From positions 1 to 64,000 of the forward strand of contig JADJOY010000001.1 in the NCBI GenBank assembly GCA_016713535.1: 64,000 bases of DNA. The letters run 5' to 3'. This DNA is from Deltaproteobacteria bacterium. GTDB lineage: Bacteria; JADJOY01. The position numbers were made by a program, and so were the translations under genes. Position 1 is the stretch's first letter. Every line of letters starts with the position of its first letter. Positions 39,034 to 48,594 of the stretch are shown here, in pieces. Under the pieces are notes generated by a model. It was not told the DNA's origin and did not search any database. It saw only the letters and a program-made list of their open reading frames with translations.

Positions 39034-40490
39034 ACGCCGCAGCGCGACGCGACGTAGAGCCGGTCGCGCGCCGCGTCGCGGCGCACCTCACGCACCTTGC
39101 TGCCGATCGAGGTGCGCGCCCGGATCGCGCCGCTCGACGGGTCGATGCGGCGCAGCTCGCCGTTCACGTAGTTGCCGATCACCAGATCGCCGCCGGCGAG
39201 CCAGTCGAACCACCAGCCGCCGAAGCCCATCGGCACCTTGCGCACCAGTGCCAGGGTCTTGGCGTCGAGGACCGCGAGCCGGCCGTGGAACGACATCGCT
39301 ACCCACAGCTCGCGCCCGTCGGGCGAGAGGCGCAGACCCCGCGACGGCGACAGCCACTCGGCCGCGAACACCCGCTCGAGCCCGTCGTACGAGAGCGCCT
39401 GCCAGGTGCACGTGCCCGACGAGTTGCCCGCGACCACCACGCCGGACTCGGGAAGCACCACGATCCGCGACGGCGCGCAGTTGGTGGGCAGGCACGCGTT
39501 GGTCTTGTCGAGCTCGAGCCCCGCGTAGGTGTGGCGCAGCTCGTCGATCGACGGCGCTGGCCCGGTCACGTGGCCGTCGGTGCGCGTCGCGGTCAACGGA
39601 TCGATCGCCGCGACGCAGCCCGGCTCGCGCTCGAACCCGACCAGGACCCGACCGGCACGCTCGTCCCACGCCATCGCGAGGGGACGGGGGAGCGCTGTCT
39701 CGGCGAGCGGTGCGAGCGTGGTGCGATCGACGAAGCGGACCACGTCGCGGCCCATGACCGAGACCGCGACGCGCTCGGTGCCGGGGATCGGCAGCGCCTC
39801 GATGGCGGGTGCGTCCTCGAGCACGACGCGCCGCTCGGGGAAGGCGGGATCGAGGCGGATCACCGCGTGCACCTTCGAGGCGCCCGCCTCCGGCCCGCAC
39901 GCGATGAAGAGCGCGCCGTCGCGGGGGTCGACGTCGATGGTGCGCAGCACGTCGCACTCGCCGTCGAAGAGCGGGTCGTCGGCAGGGCGCTCGGAGACTC
40001 GCTGGAAGAGCACCAGCGGCGTGAGCCCCGCCGTGCGCAGCACCTCCCCGCACGAGGTCCCGACCCAGCCCGCGAACCCGGCGACGTTCGCCAGGCACGA
40101 CGCGGCGAACGGAACCGTGAGCGCGTGGACGAGCGACACGCGCCGCCCGGCGAGCCGCGCCGCGAGCAGCGCGCCCGCGGCGGCGACGGCGATCGCGATG
40201 GGTGCCGGCGCGATGTGGACCGCCGACCACAGCCCCGGCCCCTGGCTGAGAGCCGTGATCACGCGCTGGATCACCACGTACCAGGCGAGGGCCAGGGTCG
40301 GCACACCGCGCAGGCGCCTCGACCACCCACCGGCCCGCGCGAACGCGAGCGACGCGCACGCGTTGATGGCGAACCACAGCACCACCAGCGCGAACGAGCC
40401 GCGCCCCGCGAAGAGCGCCACGGCGAGCACGAACCAGTGCCACACGCCGGTCTCGGCTAGGGTGGCGGCGAGCTGGATCAGGCGCTTCAC
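38955..40490 (-). CDS. Membrane protein with beta-propeller domain
   Basis: This is a 511-residue protein from a GTG at 40490 (KRLIQLAATLAETG). The first about 190 residues hold five or six membrane helices (FVLAVALFAG, FALVVLWFAINACAS, IAIAVAAAGALLAARLA, LTVPFAASCLANVAG). The rest is a repeated YVTN-like propeller: IDVDPRDGALFIAC, AMAWDERAGRVLVGF, RGLRLSPDGRELWVAMS, RLAVLDAKTLALVRKVP and RRDAARDRLYVASRCGVYALDP. I recognise no specific family. Cys pairs (NACLPTNCAPSR) suggest an extracytoplasmic propeller with disulphides. The carboxy-terminal Ala/Pro-rich end overlaps the Rieske gene tail. Confidence 0.75.
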   Translation of the reverse strand: MKRLIQLAATLAETGVWHWFVLAVALFAGRGSFALVVLWFAINACASLAFARAGGWSRRLRGVPTLALAWYVVIQRVITALSQGPGLWSAVHIAPAPIAIAVAAAGALLAARLAGRRVSLVHALTVPFAASCLANVAGFAGWVGTSCGEVLRTAGLTPLVLFQRVSERPADDPLFDGECDVLRTIDVDPRDGALFIACGPEAGASKVHAVIRLDPAFPERRVVLEDAPAIEALPIPGTERVAVSVMGRDVVRFVDRTTLAPLAETALPRPLAMAWDERAGRVLVGFEREPGCVAAIDPLTATRTDGHVTGPAPSIDELRHTYAGLELDKTNACLPTNCAPSRIVVLPESGVVVAGNSSGTCTWQALSYDGLERVFAAEWLSPSRGLRLSPDGRELWVAMSFHGRLAVLDAKTLALVRKVPMGFGGWWFDWLAGGDLVIGNYVNGELRRIDPSSGAIRARTSIGSKVREVRRDAARDRLYVASRCGVYALDPALALAPGSAPAPVSADAPAP

Positions 40491-40630
40491 GGCGGTGGGC
40501 TCGAGGTCGGGGCCGCGATTGCAGGCCCTTCCGCATCCGGGATAGCATCGCCGCGCGTCCCCCCCGAAGACGTGACCCGCGTCTGCCTCGCGCAACCCGT
40601 GGAGCGAACCCGCCGGTTCGCGATGCGCCC

Positions 40631-41245
40631 GTGAGCCCCTTCCTGAGCCTTCTGCGTGCCAAGGTCGCCGAGCGTGGCTGGCTCGCGATCCTCAAGTACG
40701 TGGTGCTGAATCCCGTCGAGATGGCGGCGCGGTGGATTCCGTACTCGCCGCTCAGGGTGCTGGTGGTGCGGGCGCTGGGCGCCGACGTGGACCTCTCCGT
40801 GCTGCTCTATCCGGTCGAGTTCCTGAACATCGACATCGGCAGCTTCCGCAACCTCGCGATCGGACCGTACTCCCACATCAACGCGAGGGTGATGATCGAC
40901 CTGCGCGGTCCGGTGCGGATCGGCGAGCGGGTCAGCATCGGCGCCGGCGCCACGATCCTCTCCCACGAAGCTGCGCCGCCGCTCTCGCCGATGGTCGACT
41001 TCCTGCCCGAACGCGTGGACGGCGTCACCATCGAGCGTGGCGCCTACGTGGGCGCGGGCGCGATCGTGCTGTGCGGTGTGACGATCGGCGAGATGGCGGT
41101 CGTCGGGGCGGGCGCGGTGGTCACCAAGGACGTCCCCCCCTACGCGGTGGTGGCGGGAGTGCCGGCGCGCGTCATCGAGTGGCTCGACCCCGCGACCAAG
41201 CGCTTCGTGCCCACGCCTCCCGCGCGCACGGGTCGCGCGGCCTGA
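40631..41245 (+). CDS. Hexapeptide-repeat acetyltransferase
   Basis: This is a 204-residue protein from a GTG at 40631. After an amino-terminal helical part, a left-handed beta helix of hexapeptides (ITLG-like IDIGSF, LAIGPY, VRIGER, VSIGAG, AYVGAG, VTIGEM, AVVGAG) ends in VVTKDVPPYAVVAGVPARVIEW, the signature of the maltose/galactoside O-acetyltransferase group. It probably transfers acetyl from acetyl-CoA to a sugar on a surface glycan. It is convergent with a B12-radical SAM gene and divergent from the propeller gene. Confidence 0.9.
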   Translation: MSPFLSLLRAKVAERGWLAILKYVVLNPVEMAARWIPYSPLRVLVVRALGADVDLSVLLYPVEFLNIDIGSFRNLAIGPYSHINARVMIDLRGPVRIGERVSIGAGATILSHEAAPPLSPMVDFLPERVDGVTIERGAYVGAGAIVLCGVTIGEMAVVGAGAVVTKDVPPYAVVAGVPARVIEWLDPATKRFVPTPPARTGRAA

Positions 41246-41352
41246 CGCAGGTCGCGCCCGCCGGCGCTCCGCGACCCGGCTCGCGTCGGCGCGGCGCCCG
41301 CCGGCCCCCCGGAGGCGGTCCCTGCGAGGCCAGCGCGCCGTCTCTCGGCCCG

Positions 41353-42834
41353 TCACGAGGCGAGCAGTGGATTCGCGAGCGCGGCGGGCACGTGCTCGGG
41401 TGCGCGTCTGCTGGCGCGGAACCCGTACGGCGTGTTGGTCACCAGCGAGACCATCTGCAGGAGGCCGTTTAACAGCGAGCGCGGCGGCGCGCGTCGCACG
41501 ATCCGAGCGAGGCGCCGCGGGTGGAAGTAGAAGCGCACGTAGCTCCACCGGATCAATGTCCCGAGCGGGTAGCCGTAGGCGCGCTCGTACCACGACTCGG
41601 CGTTGTGGTAGTCGCTGGTCTCGGGCAGGGCCGCGAGCGCCGCGGCGTCGACGCGCTCGGCGAACTCGTGGAAGGGTGTGCCCTTCTGCGGCGAGGGCGT
41701 GAAGAAGTAGCCGAAGGTGAGGCGGCTTCCGAGCGCCAAGCGCACGGTGCTCTCGATCTCCTCGCGGGTCTCGGTGGGGAAGCCGAGCATGAAGAAGCCG
41801 CGCACCATCATGCCGCGGCGGTCGGCCTGCTCGATCGCCCACAGCGTCTTCGCGAGGTCGAGGTTCTTGTCGACGAGCTTCTGGATCCGCGGGCTGGCGC
41901 TCTCGATCGCCACCGAGAGCGAGTAGGTGCCGCCTTGGCGGAGCGCGTCGAGGACCGGCTCGTCGAGGATGTCGGCGCGCAGCCCGCCCGGGATCGCGAC
42001 GTGGACGCGGCCACCGTAGCGGCTCGCGAGCCCCGCCATGATCTTCTTCAGGCGCGGGCGGTGCAGGTTGAAGATGTCGTCGACGACGTGCAGCTCGTCG
42101 ACGCCGAAGCGCTCGTGGAGCCAGTCGATCTCGCCGAGGACGTGCTCGGCGCTGCGGTGGCGGAACTTCTTGCCGAACACGTCGTGACAGTAATTACACC
42201 GGTACGGACAGCCGCGCGAGGTGAAGAGGGACGCGTAGCGCCGCCCTTTGAGCATGCTGTTGATGTTGGTGAGGCGGGCGTAGCGGTCGAAGTCGATCAG
42301 GTCCCAGGCGGGGTAAGGCAGCGCGTCGAGGTCGGTGATCGTGTCCGTGCCGGCGGGGACGTGCACCGTGCCGTCGGCGCGGCGGTAACCGAGGCCGGGG
42401 AGATCGGTGCCCAGCTCGCCGCCGCCGAGGTGCCGCTCGAGCGCCGCCGGGAAGACCCGCTCGCCCTCGCCGTCGATCGCCCAGTCGAAGCGGGTGTGGC
42501 CGAGGATCTCCTCGATCCGCCGGTGCGGATGGGGGCCGCCGAGCACGGTGAGCGTCCGCGGGGCGTGCGCCTTGACCGCCTCCGCGATGGCGCGCGCGTT
42601 GGGCGCCTCGGCGTTGAGCGCCGAGACGCCGACCACGTCGTAGCGGTGGGCGGCGAGGTGCTGGTCGAGCCACCGCAGGTCGAGCCCCTCGGCGTCCATG
42701 TCGAGCGCCGTGATCGCGACCTCGCGCCCGAAGCGCTCGCGCAACACCGCGGCGATCTGCAGGACGCCGAGCGGCGGCCCGGCGATCTTGCTGATCAGCG
42801 ACTGGCCTGGCTTGACGAGCAGCGCCCGGAACAC
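41353..42834 (-). CDS. Cobalamin-binding radical SAM enzyme 2
   Basis: This is a 493-residue protein from a GTG at 42834, five bases after a GGGGGG stretch. The amino-terminal B12-binding domain shows PPLGVLQIAAVLRERFG, VVGVSALNAEAPNARAIAEA and VLGGPHPHRRIEEIL. The radical SAM cluster motif is CPYRCNYC near residue 208, followed by VDELHVVDDIFNLHRPRLK and SVAIESASPRIQKLVDKN. The end (TNTPYGFRASRR) is short and basic. It differs from the enzyme at 30369 and is closer to the hopanoid or lipid-modifying and tetrapyrrole-like class B group. Substrate is unknown. Its start lies 122 bases from the divergent tmk gene. Confidence 0.88.
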   Translation of the reverse strand: MFRALLVKPGQSLISKIAGPPLGVLQIAAVLRERFGREVAITALDMDAEGLDLRWLDQHLAAHRYDVVGVSALNAEAPNARAIAEAVKAHAPRTLTVLGGPHPHRRIEEILGHTRFDWAIDGEGERVFPAALERHLGGGELGTDLPGLGYRRADGTVHVPAGTDTITDLDALPYPAWDLIDFDRYARLTNINSMLKGRRYASLFTSRGCPYRCNYCHDVFGKKFRHRSAEHVLGEIDWLHERFGVDELHVVDDIFNLHRPRLKKIMAGLASRYGGRVHVAIPGGLRADILDEPVLDALRQGGTYSLSVAIESASPRIQKLVDKNLDLAKTLWAIEQADRRGMMVRGFFMLGFPTETREEIESTVRLALGSRLTFGYFFTPSPQKGTPFHEFAERVDAAALAALPETSDYHNAESWYERAYGYPLGTLIRWSYVRFYFHPRRLARIVRRAPPRSLLNGLLQMVSLVTNTPYGFRASRRAPEHVPAALANPLLAS

Positions 42835-42956
42835 ACGTCCCCCCGGCGGCCATCGTAGCCGTGCCGGGCCGCCGGCGCGACCCCTCGGTCGGCCGCCCCG
42901 GTCCGGCGCCGACCCGTTGCGCGTCGCGGGTTTGCGGGCCATCCTCTCGTGCCGCC

Positions 42957-43640
42957 ATGAAACCACGCCGCCCCCTCTTCGTGTCGTTCGAGGGCGGCGA
43001 GGGCGCTGGCAAGACCACCCAGATCCGGCTCCTGGCCGAGCGCCTCCGAGCGCTCGGCTTCGCGGTGACCGAGACCCGCGAGCCCGGTGGCGGCGCCCTG
43101 GGACTGCCGATCCGCGGCCTGCTGCTCGACGCGAAGACCCGAGGACTCGACCCGATGGCCGAGCTGCTCTTGATCGAAGCCCAGCGCGCTCAACACGTGC
43201 GCGACGTGATCCGGCCCGCGCTCGCGGCCGGGCACGTGGTGCTCACCGATCGCTACGTCGACTCCACCGCGGCGTACCAAGGGGGCGGCCGCCGGCTCGA
43301 CGCCAGGCTGGTGAGGTCGCTCAACCGGCTCGCGACCGACGGCGTGATGCCCGATCTGACCTTGCTGCTCGACGTTCCGGTCGAGCGCGGTCTCGAGCGG
43401 GCGCGAGCCCGTACCGCGCGCACCGCGGGGGAGAAGGAGGGGCGCTTCGAGGCCGAGGCGCTCGCCTTCCACCGCCGGGTGCGGCGCGAGTTCCATCGCC
43501 TGGCGCGGACCGAGCCGCGCCGGTTCCGAGTGGTGCGCGCCGATCGCACGATCGACGCGGTCGCAGCCGAGGTGGCCGCCATCGTGGAGCCTCGTGTGAC
43601 CCGCGAGGCGCGCCGCTCGACTCCGAGGAGACGCCCATGA
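42957..43640 (+). CDS. tmk: Thymidylate kinase
   Basis: This 227-residue enzyme phosphorylates dTMP to dTDP. The P-loop FEGGEGAGKTTQIRLL, the DRY motif TDRYVDSTAAYQGGGR and the LDVPVERGLERAR lid region identify it. The start is ATG at 42957. The stop overlaps the PSP1 start by 4 bases (ATGA). In many bacteria tmk is followed by holB; here the delta-prime subunit gene is missing and the PSP1 gene follows directly. The carboxy end (TREARRSTPRRRP) is basic. Confidence 0.95.
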   Translation: MKPRRPLFVSFEGGEGAGKTTQIRLLAERLRALGFAVTETREPGGGALGLPIRGLLLDAKTRGLDPMAELLLIEAQRAQHVRDVIRPALAAGHVVLTDRYVDSTAAYQGGGRRLDARLVRSLNRLATDGVMPDLTLLLDVPVERGLERARARTARTAGEKEGRFEAEALAFHRRVRREFHRLARTEPRRFRVVRADRTIDAVAAEVAAIVEPRVTREARRSTPRRRP

Positions 43641-44812
43641 GTGGCTGCGCCACCGGCTGCGGCACGTGCGGAGTGCGCTTGCATCACGCGAGCAAGCTCC
43701 TCCACGCCGAGACCGGCGACATCGAGGTCAAGCACGGCGATCGGGTGGTGATCCAGCTCGATCGGGGTCAGACGCTGGCGCGGGTGGTCGCCCCCAGCAC
43801 GAGCCCAAGAACAAGGTCCCGCTGGCGCGCCTGCTGCGCAAGGCGCGCGACGAGGATCTCGCCCGCGAGCAGCGCAACGAGCAGCGCGCAGGCCGCGGTG
43901 CGGCTCGCCGAGCAGAAGCTTCGTCGGCGGCGCATCGACGTACGGCTGGTTCGCGCCGAGTACATGCTCGACGGCAGCCGGGTCGAGATCTACTACCTCG
44001 CCGAGGAGCGGCACGTCCCTGGTGACATCGCCCACGAGCTCTCGGTCGAGCTCAAGGCCGAGGTCGAGCTCAAGCCGCTCGGCCCACGCGACCGGGTGAA
44101 GATGCACGGCGCCGTGGGCGTGTGCGGGCGCGAGACGTGCTGCTCGAGTTGGATGGAGGACTTCCATCCGGTCTCGGTGAAGATGGCCAAGCTCCAGGAC
44201 TTCTCCCTCAACGACAGCCGGCTGATGGGGATCTGTGGTCGGCTCAAGTGCTGCCTCGCCTACGAGAACGCCCACTACGACGTGGTCAAGCGCGAGATGC
44301 CGAAGGTGGGCGCCTTCATCGACACCGAGCAGGGCGAGGCGCGAGTGTGGGCACATCACGTGCTCAAGCGCTCGATCGCGGTGCGCCTCGAGGACGGCAC
44401 CCAGATCGAGCTGCCGATCCCCGAGGGCGGCTTTCCGCGCGGACGTCGCTCGCCCGGCCAGGGACGTGCGGCCACGCCGGTCGCGGCGCAGCCGAGCGCC
44501 GCGGTCGCGCCCGAGGAACGTCCCGCGGTCGCCGTGCCACCGGCGCCACCACCGGCGACGATCGAAGCCCCCGAGGCGGCAGAGGCGGGGGAGCTCGACG
44601 ACGGCGTCGGCGAGGACGGCGTGCTCGAGGCGGGCGCCGCGGAGGGCCAGGGCGGTCAGCCCGGCGCCGCCCCGGGCGGGGAGCGCCGCCGTCGCCGTCG
44701 CCGTCGCCGCCGGGGCGGCGGAGGCGGTGGTGCTCCACAAGGCGGCGGCGGAGCGCCGGGCACGGGAGGCGGCGACGCCCCGAGCGGTGGCGGCGGAGCG
44801 CCACCCGCCTGA
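43637..44812 (+). CDS. PSP1-domain protein (RicT/YaaT type) with Arg/Gly tail (two compensating indels)
   Basis: This is a 391-residue protein coupled to tmk. The amino terminus is Cys-rich (MSGCATGCGTCG). A PSP1 domain spans about residues 20-260, with the conserved VGVCGRETCCSSWM, GRLKCCLAYEN and RAEYMLDGSRVEIYY. Between about 43790 and 43890 the text is out of register: the family-like QHEPKNKVPLARLLRKARDEDLAREQ lies in another frame, so two opposite single-base errors are likely. The last 130 residues are Ala/Pro-rich, then ten Arg in a row and a Gly-rich end, resembling an RNA-binding RGG tail. In Bacillus the family binds an Fe-S cluster and aids RNase Y. Confidence 0.85.
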   Translation: MSGCATGCGTCGVRLHHASKLLHAETGDIEVKHGDRVVIQLDRGQTLARVVAPSTSPRTRSRWRACCARRATRISPASSATSSAQAAVRLAEQKLRRRRIDVRLVRAEYMLDGSRVEIYYLAEERHVPGDIAHELSVELKAEVELKPLGPRDRVKMHGAVGVCGRETCCSSWMEDFHPVSVKMAKLQDFSLNDSRLMGICGRLKCCLAYENAHYDVVKREMPKVGAFIDTEQGEARVWAHHVLKRSIAVRLEDGTQIELPIPEGGFPRGRRSPGQGRAATPVAAQPSAAVAPEERPAVAVPPAPPPATIEAPEAAEAGELDDGVGEDGVLEAGAAEGQGGQPGAAPGGERRRRRRRRRRGGGGGGAPQGGGGAPGTGGGDAPSGGGGAPPA

Positions 44813-44908
44813 CACCGCGCGCACCCCGCGGCGCGAATCGCGGCCGAGCGAGCACGACGCCGCCCGCCACATCGCGACCGCCTCTCATCACCTCCCTCCG
44901 GATCGACC

Positions 44909-47098
44909 ATGACCGAGCCCAGTCCCAAGCGCACGCTCCTCACGTGCGCGCTGCCTTACGCCAACGGTGACATCCACCTCGGCCACATGGTCGAGCACGT
45001 GCTCGCCGACATCCACGTCCGCTTCCTGCGCATGACCGGCGCGGAGGTGGTGTTCCTGTGTGCGAGCGACGCCCACGGCAGTCCGATCGAGCTCAAGGCG
45101 CGGGAGCTCGGGCAAGATCCTGCCGACATGGTGGCGCGCTACAACCGCGCGCATCACGCCGACCTCGAGCGCTTCGGCGTCCACTACGACGAGTTCTACA
45201 CGACCCACTCCGAGGAGACCCGCAAGCACTCGTACGCGATCTTCGAGGGCGCGCGGGCCGGCGGGCTCATCTATACCCAGGACGTCGAGGGCTTCTTCTC
45301 CGAGGTCGACCAGCGCTTCCTGCCCGATCGCTGGATCCGTGGGACCTGTCCGCGCTGCGGCGCGCTCGACCAGTACGGCGACTCGTGCGAGGTGTGCGGC
45401 TCGACGTACCGGCCCACCGATCTCCTCGATCCGCGCTCGGCCATCAGCGGTGACGAGCCGGTGCTCAGGACCTCGAAGCACTACTTCCTGCGGATCTCGG
45501 ACCGCCAGGAGTTCCTGCGCGGATGGGTGAACACCCCCGAGCACATGCCGGCCGCCACCCGTGGCTTCGTGAACGAGTGGCTGGAGGCGGGCTTGCGCGA
45601 CTGGGACATCAGCCGCGACGCGCCCTACTTCGGCTTCCTCATCCCGGGGGAGACCGACAAGTACTTCTACGTGTGGCTGGACGCGCCGGTGGGTTACATC
45701 GGCACCACCGAGAAGTGGTGCAACGACCACGGTCGGCGCGTCGAGGACTACTGGCGGAGCGCGGACACGCGCATCGTGCACGTCATCGGCAAGGACATCG
45801 TGCCGTTCCACACGCTCTTCTGGCCGGCGATGCTCGACGCCGCGGGCTACAACCTGCCGTCGCGGGTCCAGGTGCACGGCTTCCTGACCGTGAACGGCGA
45901 GAAGATGTCGAAGAGCCGCGGCACCTTCATCAACGCGCGCGTGTTCGCCGAGCACGTCGATCCCCAGTATCTGCGCTTCTACTTCGCCTCCAAGCTGCGC
46001 TCCGAGCCCGACGACCTCGACATGCACCTCGGCACCTGGGGCGATCCCGACGATCCGGCCAGCCTGGATGCGTCGAAGTCGGAGCTGGTCGAGCGCGTCA
46101 ACGCCGAGCTGGTCAACAAGATCGCGAACCTCGCGAGCCGCGTGATCAAGTTCGTGCGCGAGAAGCTCGACGGGCGGGTAGGCGCGCTGCCCCCCGAGAG
46201 CGCCGAGGTCGCGCGCCGCTTCGAGAGCTCGACCAAGCCCGCGATCGCCGCCGCGTACGCCTCCTTCGACCTCGCGACGGCGCTGCGCGGCGTCGTCGAG
46301 GTGAGCGAGGCCGGGAATGCCTACCTGCAGGGTGCGGCGCCGTGGAAGCTCGCGGCGACCGAGCCGGAACGGGCACGCTCGATCGCGGCGCTGGGTGCCA
46401 GCTACGTGGCGGTGATCGCCGGGCTCGTGAAGCCGGTGGTGCCGGAGTGGGCGGCACGCGTCGAGCGCGCGCTGGGAGTCGAGCCGCTCGCGTGGGACGC
46501 GATCGGGTTCCACTTCGAGAACCGTCCGCTCGGTGATCCCGCCGCCGACATCCGCATCGACCGCATGGACCCCGAGAAGGTGAAGAGCGTGGTGCTCGCG
46601 AGCCGCGCGGGGCTGGAGCGAAAGGGTGCTCCGACCTCGACGGCGAAGGCCGCGGCCACCCCGAGCCCGAAGACCAAGGAGCGCGCGATGGAGACCGAGA
46701 AGTCCACCGAGGCAGCCGGCGGCGAGGCCGCGCGGGTCGCGCCGCTCGTCGACGCCGAGATCACCATCGACGAGTTCAGCAAGGTCGACCTGCGGGTGGG
46801 TCTGGTGAAGAATGCGTCGCTGGTGGAGGGCGCGGACAAGCTGCTGCGCCTCGAGATCGACCTCGGCGAGGGGCGGCTGCGCAACATCTTCGCCGGCATC
46901 CGCAAGCACTACGCACCCGAGACGCTGGTGGGCCGCCGCGTCGTTGTGGTCGCCAACCTCGCGCCGCGCAAGATGAAGTGGGGTGTGAGCGAGGGCATGG
47001 TCCTCGCCGCCACCGACCTCGCGAGCCCCAAGGGCGCCGAGCGCGTGCTGGTCCTCGAGGTCGACGGCGAGCCGGCCACGGGCAGCACCATCAAGTAG
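44909..47098 (+). CDS. metG: Methionyl-tRNA synthetase with carboxy-terminal tRNA-binding domain
   Basis: This 729-residue enzyme charges tRNA-Met. The HIGH motif is in [15 protein letters not shown] and the KMSKS motif in [13 protein letters not shown]. The knuckle [18 protein letters not shown] binds zinc. The anticodon-binding helical domain follows ([16 protein letters not shown]). A linker of about 45 residues rich in Ala, Thr and Lys leads to an EMAP-II/Trbp111-like domain ([18 protein letters not shown] through [17 protein letters not shown]). The gene follows PSP1 by 96 bases in the order tmk - PSP1 - metG. Confidence 0.96.
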   Translation: MTEPSPKRTLLTCALPYANGDIHLGHMVEHVLADIHVRFLRMTGAEVVFLCASDAHGSPIELKARELGQDPADMVARYNRAHHADLERFGVHYDEFYTTHSEETRKHSYAIFEGARAGGLIYTQDVEGFFSEVDQRFLPDRWIRGTCPRCGALDQYGDSCEVCGSTYRPTDLLDPRSAISGDEPVLRTSKHYFLRISDRQEFLRGWVNTPEHMPAATRGFVNEWLEAGLRDWDISRDAPYFGFLIPGETDKYFYVWLDAPVGYIGTTEKWCNDHGRRVEDYWRSADTRIVHVIGKDIVPFHTLFWPAMLDAAGYNLPSRVQVHGFLTVNGEKMSKSRGTFINARVFAEHVDPQYLRFYFASKLRSEPDDLDMHLGTWGDPDDPASLDASKSELVERVNAELVNKIANLASRVIKFVREKLDGRVGALPPESAEVARRFESSTKPAIAAAYASFDLATALRGVVEVSEAGNAYLQGAAPWKLAATEPERARSIAALGASYVAVIAGLVKPVVPEWAARVERALGVEPLAWDAIGFHFENRPLGDPAADIRIDRMDPEKVKSVVLASRAGLERKGAPTSTAKAAATPSPKTKERAMETEKSTEAAGGEAARVAPLVDAEITIDEFSKVDLRVGLVKNASLVEGADKLLRLEIDLGEGRLRNIFAGIRKHYAPETLVGRRVVVVANLAPRKMKWGVSEGMVLAATDLASPKGAERVLVLEVDGEPATGSTIK

Positions 47099-47141
47099 CC
47101 GGCGGGCGAGCCGGGGCGTCCCACCGAGCTCGCCCGCCGGC
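47098..47141 (+). terminator. Hairpin after metG
   Basis: GCCGGCGGGCGAG (47098-47110) pairs exactly with CTCGCCCGCCGGC (47129-47141) across an 18-base loop. The stem begins at the last base of the metG stop. No T-run follows, so termination may be partial or factor-dependent. Confidence 0.6.
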
Positions 47142-47287
47142 GCCTCGTCGGCGCGGGCAACTCCGCGCTTGAAAATAGTTCCACCGTGCCTCGATTTCGT
47201 CGACCGGAGCGGGAAAACGCTAGCGGATCGCGACGACCCCCGAGGGCCTCGTTCTTGCTGCTACGTGTGGCACGAAGGAGGACGGAC

Positions 47288-47542
47288 ATGAACGACTTCT
47301 CGAAGACGATTCGGCTGACGGCGGTGGGCGCCGCGAGCGTCGCGCTCATCGCACTCGGCGCAGGGTGCCCGCGGCACGTTGCATCGGACACCGGTTCCAC
47401 GGTCGACCACGCGGTGACCGGCGCGGCCAACGCCGCCGGCACCGCCATCGACACCGCCGGACAGGCGGCGAAGGACGTCGGCCACACGGCCGGGCACGCG
47501 GCGAGCGACGTGGGCGACGGGGTGCAGCGCGCGGTTCCCTGA
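47288..47542 (+). CDS. Small Ala/His-rich lipoprotein
   Basis: This is an 84-residue protein, ATG at 47288 after a strong AAGGAGGAC site. The signal RLTAVGAASVALIALGAGC provides a lipobox-like end with Cys27. The mature 57 residues form an amphipathic Ala/Gly/Asp pattern (DHAVTGAANAAGTAIDTAGQ, then AAKDVGHTAGHAASDVGDGV), an 11-residue-like repeat similar to LEA or entericidin-type small stress proteins. An AT-rich segment TTGAAAATAG about 115 bases upstream could be part of its promoter. Confidence 0.65.
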   Translation: MNDFSKTIRLTAVGAASVALIALGAGCPRHVASDTGSTVDHAVTGAANAAGTAIDTAGQAAKDVGHTAGHAASDVGDGVQRAVP

Positions 47543-47876
47543 TCCCCTGGCGGTGGGCGCCGGCTCGTTCGGCTCTCCGCTCGCGTCCGCCCGCCCGCGC
47601 ACCGATCGGCACCTCGCTGGTCGACGGCGGCCTCCGCTCCGGCGGGGCCGCCGTTCTCTCGCTGGCGACGTGACGGCGGGCTCTCGCTGCGCCCCGACGC
47701 CGGTGGTGTTCCTCCACATGGACCGCGCGTCGAGCTGGGTGACGACCCGCTTCCGCCGCCGCCGCGACGAGCCGGCCGAGCTGCCCTTCGGCGAGCCGAG
47801 CCCGAGCGCCACGCGGGGATCCCGCCGCCGTCCCGTCGCGACGACACTCCCCGCGCAGCCGTGCTAGACGGGGCGC
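47543..47876. other. No gene recognised
   Basis: This 334-base gap has open frames with no motif or ribosome site. No terminator hairpin with a U-tract was identified. Confidence 0.4.
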
Positions 47877-48587
47877 ATGGGGGAGAACCCGTACCGCGTA
47901 CCCGAGGCGGCGCTCAGCGAGCCCGCGCGTCCAGGCGTGCTCCCGAGCCGCGGCGAGTTCGGCTCCGAGAGCGGTTCGGCGCTCACCATCGGAGCCCGGC
48001 GCAACTTCACGGGCGAGTGGATCTCCGCCAACCGATTCCCGTCGCTCGCGAGCTCGCTGCTGTGGAGCGTGCCGATCATCGTGCTCGGTACGGCGAGCCT
48101 GATGAGGCCGGACGGCGACAACTTGTTGTTGGTGGTGCTGGTGTGGCCGATCGCGGTCTCGATCGGGGTCATCCTCTTCGCGCCGGTGCGGTGGTCGGGC
48201 TTTCCTCCACTCGAGCCTCCGAAGCACCCGTGCACGCCGGTCGAGTTCTCCTTCGAGCCACGCCTTCCTGGCAGCCGCGACGAGCTCCGGGACAAGGCCG
48301 ACGACGTCGGCTTCGTGTGGACCGAGGGCGACTTCCTCGCCTACGAGGGCGATCGGGTCGCGTTCCGCGTCCACCGTAAGGACCTGGCGAGCCTCGGTGA
48401 CGCGTGGACGCTCAACGGCTTGTTCGGAGCGTGGAGCCCGGAGATCGAGATCGGGCTCGCCGTGCCGCTCGCCGCGCGTCGCAAGATCCGGCTCGTGCGC
48501 CGCGATCGGCTTCGCACGCCCGCCCAGTTCTTCCGCAACCGCCGGCTGCGGCGCGAGCTCCGCGCCTGGTTCGGCGTGGCGCGCTAG
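47877..48587 (+). CDS. Uncharacterised two-helix membrane protein
   Basis: This is a 236-residue protein starting MGENPYRVPEAAL, a short NPY-x-x-P motif seen at the start of many small membrane proteins of myxobacteria and planctomycetes. Two membrane helices (LLWSVPIIVLGTASLM and LLLVVLVWPIAVSIGVILFA) span residues about 60-100. The cytoplasmic remainder has GFVWTEGDFLAYEGDRVAFRVHRKDLASLG and a basic end. I recognise no family function. Its stop is 7 bases from the convergent DNA-ligase stop. Confidence 0.7.
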   Translation: MGENPYRVPEAALSEPARPGVLPSRGEFGSESGSALTIGARRNFTGEWISANRFPSLASSLLWSVPIIVLGTASLMRPDGDNLLLVVLVWPIAVSIGVILFAPVRWSGFPPLEPPKHPCTPVEFSFEPRLPGSRDELRDKADDVGFVWTEGDFLAYEGDRVAFRVHRKDLASLGDAWTLNGLFGAWSPEIEIGLAVPLAARRKIRLVRRDRLRTPAQFFRNRRLRRELRAWFGVAR

Positions 48588-48594
48588 CGGGCGC

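Noticed and set aside
44680-44760. Poly-Arg stretch as an out-of-frame artefact
   Set aside because: The frame is continuous with the intact PSP1 domain upstream and ends at a stop shortly after; Arg/Gly tails of this kind are plausible, so it was kept as part of the gene.
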